Below, one piece after another: positions 23,094 to 29,093 of a stretch of DNA of 34,674 nt. Position 1 is the stretch's first letter, and the number at the start of each line of letters is the position of its first letter. The DNA comes from Blautia caecimuris (GTDB lineage Bacteria > Bacillota > Clostridia > Lachnospirales > Lachnospiraceae), in contig NZ_JANJZT010000033.1 of the NCBI RefSeq assembly GCF_024622975.1, positions 1 through 34,674 on the forward strand, given 5' to 3'. The notes under the pieces are model-generated. The model worked only from the letters and a program-made list of their open reading frames with translations. It had not been told where the DNA came from and ran no database searches. Made by a program: the position numbers and the translations under genes.

Positions 23094-23531
23094 ATGTGTA
23101 TGGAATGTTATGTTGACGAAAATAGAATAACACCACTCTTAAATCCATTGGATTGTTTAGAAAATCATACACAATACATTTGTGGGACTTGCGGGAGGTG
23201 CATTTGCATTGAACATGACCCCAAACGTGGATTACAACGGTGGAATTTCCCTTTTAAATCGTTAGAAATTGCAAAATTATATTTGCGTACTGCTGATTAT
23301 AGTACCAAAAAGTCATGTGGTATTTATGAACTGAAAAGTGAAAATGGCAGACTTTCATACAAAATCTTTGCGGACAGTGAGGACTTGCTGTTATATCTAA
23401 AAAAGAACAAAGGAAAAACTTGCAAAGATATGAAACCTGTTTTTATGATTGAAGAATACAGAGAATATGCAAATACGCAGATAAGAAAATTGACCTCTGA
23501 TGAAATACAGAAATATATGTCAGAGCGATAA
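23094..23531 (+). CDS. uncharacterised Cys-rich accessory protein (cassette 1)
   Basis: A 145-residue protein that I do not recognise. The N-terminal 45 residues contain CMEC (2-5) and CGTCGRCICIEH (30-41), a cysteine pattern compatible with a zinc ribbon. The remainder is basic and mixed alpha/beta, with YLRTADYSTKKSCGIYEL and YKIFADSEDLLLYLKKNKGK and no membrane segment. A GGAGTG site precedes the ATG. It has its own promoter and is closed by a strong terminator (23567-23598) before the coupling ATPase gene, so it is expressed independently of the transfer operon. The base composition is more AT-rich than the flanking conjugation genes, which suggests separate acquisition. DNA/RNA binding is possible but unproven. 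Confidence 0.7.
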   Translation: MCMECYVDENRITPLLNPLDCLENHTQYICGTCGRCICIEHDPKRGLQRWNFPFKSLEIAKLYLRTADYSTKKSCGIYELKSENGRLSYKIFADSEDLLLYLKKNKGKTCKDMKPVFMIEEYREYANTQIRKLTSDEIQKYMSER

Positions 23532-23566
23532 CTTCCAGTTTCACAATTTCATATCTATACATACAT

Positions 23567-23598
23567 AGCAGTTAGTCTTAGGATTGACTGCTTTTTTC
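23567..23598 (+). terminator. terminator of cassette 1 (32-base repeated unit)
   Basis: GCAGTTAGTC pairs with GATTGACTGC across a TTAG loop (10 bp including two G-U pairs), followed by TTTTTTC. The 32 bases are identical to those at 27286-27317. The coupling ATPase ribosome site follows 12 bases later. Confidence 0.85.
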
Positions 23599-23623
23599 GT
23601 ACCCAGAAAGGAGTGATTGATTT

Positions 23624-25018
23624 ATGAGAATGATTTTAAACAAAGGACACCGTATCAGAGCCAGCAACAAGAACCTTGTCTACCACTTTTCCATAGGGAC
23701 GCTTCTGTTTGTATTTGTGGCGGTTCTTCTGCTACTGAATATCAAACAGCTCATGCGTACCGATTGGGAGCATTTCAGCTTGTTAGAAAACGGCTTGACG
23801 CTTTCCCCTTACAACTTCATAACCATACTGATAGCGACTGGTGTTTGTGCATTGGTCGCTTTTCTGTATTACCGCTTTTGTTACGACAGTTTCAAGAAGC
23901 TCCTGCACCGTCAAAAGCTGGCAAGAATGGTACTGGAAAATAAATGGTATGAAGCCGATACCGTACAAGACAGCGGTTTTTTTACTGACCTGCAAAGCAG
24001 ATCAAGGGAAAAAATCGTCTGGTTTCCAAAGATTTATTATCAAATGGAAAAAGGCTTGCTTCATATCCGCTGTGAAATCACGCTGGGAAAATATCAAGAC
24101 CAGCTTTTACGGTTAGAGGATAAGCTGGAAAGTGGCTTGTATTGCGAGCTGACTGACAAGACCCTGCATGACGGCTATATTGAATATACCCTGCTTTATG
24201 ATATGATAGCGAACCGCATTACCATTAATGAAGTACGTGCAGAGAACGGCTGTCTTAGACTGATGAAAAATCTTGTCTGGGAATATGACGCACTTCCTCA
24301 TGCTCTGATTGCTGGTGGGACGGGTGGCGGTAAAACTTATTTTCTGCTGACGCTTATTGAAGCCTTACTCCATACCAACGCTGTCCTTTATATCTTAGAC
24401 CCGAAGAATAGCGACCTTGCGGACTTAGGAACGGTCATGCCAAACGTCTACCATACCAAAGAAGAAATGATAGACTGCGTCAATGCCTTTTATGAGGGCA
24501 TGGTACAGCGAAGTGAGGAAATGAAGCGACACCCGAACTATAAGACGGGCAAAAACTACGCCTATCTGGGACTGCCACCCTGTTTTCTTATCTTTGATGA
24601 ATATGTGGCGTTTTTTGAAATGCTGGGGACAAAGGAAAGTGTGAGCTTACTTAGCCAGTTAAAGAAAATCGTCATGCTAGGACGGCAGGCAGGATATTTT
24701 CTTATCGTTGCCTGCCAGCGTCCAGACGCAAAGTATTTCTCGGACGGTATCAGAGATAACTTCAATTTCCGTGTGGGACTTGGGCGTATCAGCGAATTAG
24801 GTTACGGTATGCTTTTTGGTTCAGATGTGAAAAAGCAGTTTTTCCAGAAACGTATCAAGGGGCGTGGCTATTGTGATGTGGGAACAAGCGTGATAAGCGA
24901 ATTTTACACGCCTTTAGTCCCGAAAGGACATGATTTTTTGCAGACTATCGGCTCTCTTGCACAAGCAAGGCAGGACGGGACGGCGACGTGCGAAGCGAAA
25001 GGCGACGGCACGGACTAG
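23624..25018 (+). CDS. FtsK/SpoIIIE-type conjugation coupling protein (Tn916 Orf21)
   Basis: A 464-residue ATPase that brings the relaxase-DNA complex to the transfer channel. Two transmembrane helices lie at about 22-40 and 64-84. The motor domain has Walker A GGTGGGKT (231-238), ILDPKNSDLADLG near 258-270 and Walker B LIFDEY (D325, E326), then KIVMLGRQAGYFLIVACQRPD, typical of FtsK/TcpA-type pumps. The ATG at 23624 has AAAGGAG 11 bases upstream. The stop is followed at once by oriT. The length and order match Tn916 Orf21 and ICEBs1 ConQ, and nothing is missing. Confidence 0.92.
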   Translation: MRMILNKGHRIRASNKNLVYHFSIGTLLFVFVAVLLLLNIKQLMRTDWEHFSLLENGLTLSPYNFITILIATGVCALVAFLYYRFCYDSFKKLLHRQKLARMVLENKWYEADTVQDSGFFTDLQSRSREKIVWFPKIYYQMEKGLLHIRCEITLGKYQDQLLRLEDKLESGLYCELTDKTLHDGYIEYTLLYDMIANRITINEVRAENGCLRLMKNLVWEYDALPHALIAGGTGGGKTYFLLTLIEALLHTNAVLYILDPKNSDLADLGTVMPNVYHTKEEMIDCVNAFYEGMVQRSEEMKRHPNYKTGKNYAYLGLPPCFLIFDEYVAFFEMLGTKESVSLLSQLKKIVMLGRQAGYFLIVACQRPDAKYFSDGIRDNFNFRVGLGRISELGYGMLFGSDVKKQFFQKRIKGRGYCDVGTSVISEFYTPLVPKGHDFLQTIGSLAQARQDGTATCEAKGDGTD

Positions 25019-25023
25019 CCGTT

Positions 25024-25081
25024 GCTGGTGTGGCGTTAGCCACGCCAGCAGGTAAAACCCCTCGGTATCTAACAGAGGGGT
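25024..25081 (+). other. oriT: origin of transfer (oriT) region
   Basis: Between the coupling protein and the relaxase, as in Tn916 and ICEBs1, lie two hairpins: GCTGGTGTGGC/GCCACGCCAGC (25024-25049) and ACCCCTC/GAGGGGT (25057-25081). The second encloses GTATCTAACA, and the CTAACAG-to-G-run pattern is the one nicked by MobT-type relaxases in this family. AATAGAC is repeated in tandem near 25091, and a further GTGAAGT/ACTTCAC hairpin lies at 25159-25183, possibly linked to the single-strand origin. Confidence 0.8.
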
Positions 25082-25201
25082 ACGTTTGCAAATAGACAAT
25101 AGACAAAAAACATAGGAAACATAAGGCTTCTGATATGGTTTTCTAGTAAAAATCAGTTGTGAAGTCGCCTTAAAAAACTTCACACTTTACAGATTGGGGG
25201 T

Positions 25202-26398
25202 ATGGTTCTGAATGAAGAACAATGGATAAAAGAATTACGAGAGAAACGGATTGCTTACGGTATCTCACAAGGCAGGCTGGCGGTGGCTTCTGGTATCACA
25301 AGGGAATATCTCAACAAGATAGAAAGCGGAAAAATGAAGCCGTCAAAGGAGCTTCTTAATACTCTGCATGAGGAACTGGAAAGGTTCAATCCAGAAGCAC
25401 CGCTTACCATGCTGTTTGATTATGTAAAAATTCGTTTTCCCACGCTGGATATACAGCACATCATCAAAGATATATTAAAACTGAATATCAATTATATGCT
25501 CCATGAAGATTACGGACATTACAGTTATACGGAGCATTATTCTCTGGGGGACATCTTTATCTATACGTCGGCTGACGAAGAAAAAGGTGTCCTTTTAGAG
25601 TTAAAGGGGCGTGGGTGCAGGCAGTTTGAAAGTTACCTGCTGGCACAGCAAAGAAGCTGGTATGACTTCCTCATGGACGCATTAGTAGACGGTGGCGTGA
25701 TGAAGCGTATCGACCTTGCTATCAACGACCATACGGGCATTTTGGATATTCCAGAGCTTGCGGAAAAATGCAGGAAACGGGAATATATCGGAAAGTCCAG
25801 AAGTTATAAGTTTTATCAGTCGGGCGAGCTTATCAAGCACAGAGAGGACGACAGAGAATATATGGGACGTACCCTTTATCTTGGTTCGCTGAAATCAGAT
25901 GTGTATTTCTGTATCTATGAAAAGGACTATGAGCAGTACGTCAAGTTAGGGACACCGCTTGATGAAGCCGACATTATCAACCGTTTTGAGATACGGCTTC
26001 GGAATGAACGTGCCTATTATGCAGTACGAGATTTGCTGACGTATTATGACGCAGAGCAGACCGCCTTTTCTATCATCAACCAGTATGTGCGGTTTGTTGA
26101 TGAAGAACCCGGCAAGCGAAAAAATGACTGGAAACTCAATGACCGCTGGGCGTGGTTTATCGGCGATAACAGACAGAGCTTGAAGCTGACGACAAAGCCA
26201 GAGCCTTACACCTTAGACCGCACATTGCGGTGGGTACAACGGCAGGTAGCACCGACCTTGAAAATGCTGAAAAAGATTGATAAGGGAAATGGTACAGACT
26301 ACATGGAAACAATCGAACAGCAGGCAAAGCTCACAGAAAAGCATGAAATGATAATCAAACAGCAGACGACCCCTGCAAAAGATTTGGTGGAAAGTTAG
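25202..26398 (+). CDS. relaxase/replication initiator (MobT, Rep_trans family; Tn916 Orf20)
   Basis: A 398-residue protein that nicks oriT and starts rolling-circle replication of the element. Residues 8-70 form an XRE-type helix-turn-helix (YGISQGRLAVASGITREYLNKIESG). The rest is the Rep_trans domain, including LLELKGRGCRQFE, RIDLAINDHTG and FEIRLRNERAYYAVRDLL, whose Tyr residues near 277-278 are candidates for the nicking tyrosine. The ATG at 25202 has only a G-run directly in front, with almost no spacing; the CTG at 25208 would be better spaced, so the exact start is uncertain by two codons. It lies 120 bases after oriT. Confidence 0.9.
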   Translation: MVLNEEQWIKELREKRIAYGISQGRLAVASGITREYLNKIESGKMKPSKELLNTLHEELERFNPEAPLTMLFDYVKIRFPTLDIQHIIKDILKLNINYMLHEDYGHYSYTEHYSLGDIFIYTSADEEKGVLLELKGRGCRQFESYLLAQQRSWYDFLMDALVDGGVMKRIDLAINDHTGILDIPELAEKCRKREYIGKSRSYKFYQSGELIKHREDDREYMGRTLYLGSLKSDVYFCIYEKDYEQYVKLGTPLDEADIINRFEIRLRNERAYYAVRDLLTYYDAEQTAFSIINQYVRFVDEEPGKRKNDWKLNDRWAWFIGDNRQSLKLTTKPEPYTLDRTLRWVQRQVAPTLKMLKKIDKGNGTDYMETIEQQAKLTEKHEMIIKQQTTPAKDLVES

Positions 26399-26411
26399 GA
26401 GTGATGAAAAA

Positions 26412-26546
26412 ATGTGGGAATTAGTAAAAAATTTACTACTGGTATCTCTGGGAATGGGTATCGGCGTAGTCTTGATGTGTGTTTTGAATGTTGGCAAAGA
26501 AGCTGACTGTGAAATGAAACAATTAGAAGAAAGTGAGGACAATTAA
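26412..26546 (+). CDS. small membrane protein, DUF3789-like
   Basis: A 44-residue protein starting MWELVKNLLLVSLGMG, with one transmembrane helix (about 5-27) and an acidic tail ending EESEDN. It begins 13 bases after the relaxase stop, behind GGAGTG, and its stop runs directly into the next ATG (TAAATG), so it belongs to the transfer operon. Small proteins of this plan occur at this position in many Tn916-type elements. The function is unknown. Confidence 0.75.
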   Translation: MWELVKNLLLVSLGMGIGVVLMCVLNVGKEADCEMKQLEESEDN

Positions 26547-26768
26547 ATGAATTTTGGTCAAAATTTGTATCAATGGTTTTTATCAAACGCACAGAGCTTA
26601 GTGCTTATGGCGATTGTAGTTATCGGTATCTACTTAGGGTTTAAGCGTGAGTTTTCCAAACTTATCGGTTTCTTGGTAGTTGCCTTAATTGCTGTCGGCT
26701 TGGTATTCAATGCTGGCGGTGTGAAAGATGTACTGTTAGAGCTGTTCAATAGGATTATAGGTGCGTAA
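26547..26768 (+). CDS. TcpD-like small membrane protein (Tn916 Orf19 position)
   Basis: A 73-residue protein with two transmembrane helices (about 17-32 and 36-55) separated by KREFSK, and a C-terminal amphipathic stretch VKDVLLELFNRIIG. Small two-helix proteins at this place are called TcpD-type in clostridial and Tn916-like conjugation systems and are thought to sit in the secretion channel. It starts immediately after the preceding stop, with GAAAGTGAGG as ribosome site. The second accessory cassette follows it directly. Confidence 0.82.
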   Translation: MNFGQNLYQWFLSNAQSLVLMAIVVIGIYLGFKREFSKLIGFLVVALIAVGLVFNAGGVKDVLLELFNRIIGA

Positions 26769-26775
26769 AATTTTA

Positions 26776-26804
26776 TTGTGGTGCTGATGTATGGGTGCTA
26801 TAAT
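26776..26804 (+). promoter_or_regulatory. promoter of accessory cassette 2
   Basis: TTGTGG (26776-26781) and TATAAT (26799-26804) are spaced by exactly 17 bases, starting eight bases after the TcpD-like stop. The layout matches the cassette 1 promoter at 23013. Confidence 0.6.
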
Positions 26805-26835
26805 GTGAAAAAAGAAGTAATCGAGGTGTTCTATT

Positions 26836-27255
26836 TTGAATGAGAGAGAGAAAATTATTCGTTTATGGTTTGATATGTGGTTGAAACAGCAAGACTTAGG
26901 AATGGATAAAATTTTTACAGAAGATGTTGTTTATACGGAAAGCTGGTGTCCTAAATATGAAAATCTTAAAACAGTAAAACATTGGTTTAATGAATGGAAT
27001 ACTCGTGGTAAAGTCATTATTTGGGATATTAAACAGTTCTTTCATAAAGAAAATCAAACTGTCGTAGAATGGTATTTTAAAAATGAAATGAATACGGGAA
27101 GTGTTGAAGAATTTGACGGTATTTCCTTAATTGAATGGACAGAAGATAACAAAATCAAATCATTAAAAGAATATGGTTGCAATCTCAATAACTACAATCC
27201 ATATCAGCACAGCGATAACCCTCAATTTAGAGATGAAAAAACAAACTGGTTTTAA
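26836..27255 (+). CDS. NTF2/SnoaL-like protein (cassette 2), TTG start
   Basis: A 139-residue protein of the NTF2-like (SnoaL) type: an N-terminal helix pair (EKIIRLWFDMWLKQQDLG), IFTEDVVYTESWCPKYEN, then alternating strands VIIWDIKQFFHKENQTVVEWYF and ISLIEWTEDNKIKSLKEY. Such cone-shaped proteins bind small molecules or act as simple isomerases or hydrolases; no specific activity can be read. The only start that preserves the N-terminal helix is TTG at 26836, seven bases after GAGGTG; the nearby ATG at 26840 is out of frame. It has its own promoter and a terminator identical to that of cassette 1, and it is AT-rich compared with the transfer genes. Confidence 0.72.
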   Translation: MNEREKIIRLWFDMWLKQQDLGMDKIFTEDVVYTESWCPKYENLKTVKHWFNEWNTRGKVIIWDIKQFFHKENQTVVEWYFKNEMNTGSVEEFDGISLIEWTEDNKIKSLKEYGCNLNNYNPYQHSDNPQFRDEKTNWF

Positions 27256-27285
27256 AACTTAATCAAATTATATCCATATACACAA

Positions 27286-27317
27286 AGCAGTTAGTCTTAG
27301 GATTGACTGCTTTTTTC
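27286..27317 (+). terminator. terminator of cassette 2 (identical 32-base unit)
   Basis: This is an exact copy of the terminator at 23567-23598: a 10-bp stem, a TTAG loop and a T-run. It lies 30 bases after the cassette 2 stop and just ahead of the next gene's ribosome site. Confidence 0.85.
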
Positions 27318-27346
27318 TTGCCAAAATTTCAGATTGGAGTGATGAA

Positions 27347-27643
27347 ATGAATGATATTGTTAAGGATATGCAGGAAAAAGTCGGCTGTGAATACATTTCA
27401 GACCTGCCCTCCTACAAGCGTAAGGTGTGGCAGGAAATGAAACGGTTGAACCCTGCCGACTATGAAGAAAGACAGTTAGAAGATTTTTCAAAGTATGTGT
27501 TTGGTATGTCGTACCAGACATTAAAAGATGTGATGAAACAACAGAAAGGACGTGAGGAACAATGCAGGAAACAAGGGTGCTGGTGGAAACGAAAGGAACA
27601 ACTGGCGAAGAAACAATATCATACTGGTTCGACTTGCCGATAG
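27347..27643 (+). CDS. small hypothetical protein overlapping ArdA
   Basis: A 98-residue open frame with a good start (GGAGTG seven bases before the ATG). Residues 1-70 look like a real, charged helical protein (MNDIVKDMQEKVGCEY, YKRKVWQEMKRLNPADYEERQ). The last 28 residues, from about KGREEQ on, overlap the ArdA gene by 82 bases and are rich in Cys, Trp, Lys and Arg, unlike a normal C-terminus. One frame away, a TGA lies at the ArdA ribosome site, so an ancestral stop was probably lost by a one-base indel. The function is unknown. Confidence 0.5.
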   Translation: MNDIVKDMQEKVGCEYISDLPSYKRKVWQEMKRLNPADYEERQLEDFSKYVFGMSYQTLKDVMKQQKGREEQCRKQGCWWKRKEQLAKKQYHTGSTCR

Positions 27644-28065
27644 ATGTTGCCGAGTTTGAAGAAAAGCTAGGTGTCGGTGCAGAAAGTGGGGATTACCGTA
27701 TTATCGAAAAGGTGTTACCTTATGCTGATGAAGTTCACGAACATACAAGCGTGTATCAGCTCAACGAATTAGATTTTATGTACCGCCAGCTTTCAAGTGA
27801 TATGCAGGAAGAATATGTATCACTACTTACGGTGTTTGAGAATTTAGAAGCACTTTATATTTGCAGGAACGTGATTACGGTTTATCCCGACTGCAAAAGC
27901 ATGATAGATGTTGCAAGGCAAAAGCTGATGAACGACCCGACGTTCAAACATCTGTCCGACGACTGTCAAGAATACTACTTTGACTTTGAAGCCTATGCTT
28001 CTCACTTGCAGGAACACGGGGAATTTTTAGTAACGGAACACGGTATCTTTGAACTGCCAGAGTAG
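27562..28065 (+). CDS. ardA: ArdA-type antirestriction protein (first copy)
   Basis: A 167-residue acidic protein of the ArdA family, which mimics DNA and blocks type I restriction enzymes when the element enters a new cell. An N-terminal GETISYWFDLPID, the central YPDCKSMIDVA and the C-terminal DFEAYASHLQEHGEFLVTEHGIFELP are family landmarks. The strong excess of Glu and Asp fits DNA mimicry. A GTGAGG site precedes the ATG at 27562. A second ArdA follows 17 bases after the stop. The divergence between the two suggests different restriction targets rather than a recent duplication. Confidence 0.88.
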   Translation: MQETRVLVETKGTTGEETISYWFDLPIDVAEFEEKLGVGAESGDYRIIEKVLPYADEVHEHTSVYQLNELDFMYRQLSSDMQEEYVSLLTVFENLEALYICRNVITVYPDCKSMIDVARQKLMNDPTFKHLSDDCQEYYFDFEAYASHLQEHGEFLVTEHGIFELPE

Positions 28066-28082
28066 GAAATGAGGTGGTGCTT

Positions 28083-28586
28083 ATGATTGATGATATGGCG
28101 GTTTATATTGCTAATCTTGGCAAATACAATGAGGGCTATTTAGTCGGAGCATGGTTCACATTTCCTATTGACGAGGAAGATGTAAAAGAAAAAATCGGCT
28201 TGAATGAACAGTATGAGGAATACGCTATCCATGATACCGACAACTTCCCGATTGCGATTGGTGAGTATGTTTCCATTGAAGAACTGAACTCTATGTATGA
28301 AATGATAGAGGAACTTCCCGACTATATCGTAGAATGTCTGGACGAATTTATCAGCCACTACGGGACGCTGGAAGAAGTCGTGGAACACAAGGACGACATT
28401 TATTATTATCCCGACTGTGAAACCATGACAGATGTTGCCTACTACTACATAGACGAATTGCAAGCACTTGGGGATATTCCACCCAGCTTACAGAACTACA
28501 TTGACTATGAAGCCTACGGGCGAGATTTGGATATGGGCGGTTGCTTTATTGAAACAAGCCGAGGGATGTGCGAGATACCATACTAA
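28083..28586 (+). CDS. ardA: ArdA-type antirestriction protein (second copy, Tn916 Orf18)
   Basis: A 167-residue, very acidic ArdA: VGAWFTFPIDEEDVKEKIG at the N-terminus, YYYPDCETMTDVAYYYID in the middle and YEAYGRDLDMGGCFIET at the end. Tn916 Orf18 is of this kind and its structure is a bent DNA mimic. The ATG at 28083 is taken because GAGGTGG lies six bases upstream; the open frame can also begin at a GTG at 28074 inside that site. It is the last gene before a terminator, closing this transcription unit. Confidence 0.9.
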   Translation: MIDDMAVYIANLGKYNEGYLVGAWFTFPIDEEDVKEKIGLNEQYEEYAIHDTDNFPIAIGEYVSIEELNSMYEMIEELPDYIVECLDEFISHYGTLEEVVEHKDDIYYYPDCETMTDVAYYYIDELQALGDIPPSLQNYIDYEAYGRDLDMGGCFIETSRGMCEIPY

Positions 28587-28642
28587 CGCTGGAAGATCAG
28601 CGACAAGCATTGTTGCTACTGACAGCGTATTTCTCTTTTAAG

Positions 28643-28676
28643 GGACAGTCTGAAAATGGCTGTCCTTTTCTATTTT
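28643..28676 (+). terminator. terminator before the channel operon
   Basis: GGACAG (28643-28648) pairs with CTGTCC (28660-28665), followed by TTTTCTATTTT. The following bases also resemble those after the hairpin at 19277. The TcpE ribosome site (AAAGGAG) comes directly after, so some read-through or antitermination is needed for downstream expression unless a promoter lies within. Confidence 0.65.
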
Positions 28677-28694
28677 GAAAGGAGCTGAAAGAAC

Positions 28695-29093
28695 TTGAAA
28701 AAGATTAAATCTTATACGGGTATCTGGAACGTGGAAAAAGTCTTGTATGCAATCAATGACTTTAACTTACCCTTTCCCGTTACTTTTACACAGATTACAT
28801 GGTTTGTGATTACGGAATTTATCATCATTCTGTTTGGGGATATTCCCCCACTTTCCATGATTGAGGGAGCATTTCTCAAATATTTCGGTATTCCCGTTGC
28901 TCTCACTTGGTTTATGTCGCAGAAAACCTTTGACGGAAAGAAGCCGTACAGCTTTTTGAAATCACAGATAACCTATGCCCTGCGACCTAAAATCACTTAT
29001 GCAGGAAAAGCCGTAAAACTGCATAAGCAGACCTTGAATGAAACAATCACGGCAGTAAGGAGTGTGAACGATGTTCCCGATAAAATATATTGA
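28695..29093 (+). CDS. TcpE-family conjugation membrane protein (Tn916 Orf17), TTG start
   Basis: A 132-residue protein with a short cytoplasmic N-terminus, two hydrophobic helices (about 29-47 and 62-76) and a basic C-terminal half (QITYALRPKITYAGK). The initial codon is TTG at 28695, ten bases after AAAGGAG; no in-frame ATG gives a full N-terminus. TcpE-type proteins are conserved parts of the Gram-positive transfer channel, next to the VirB4-like ATPase. Its last 23 bases overlap that gene, coupling their translation. Confidence 0.88.
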   Translation: MKKIKSYTGIWNVEKVLYAINDFNLPFPVTFTQITWFVITEFIIILFGDIPPLSMIEGAFLKYFGIPVALTWFMSQKTFDGKKPYSFLKSQITYALRPKITYAGKAVKLHKQTLNETITAVRSVNDVPDKIY

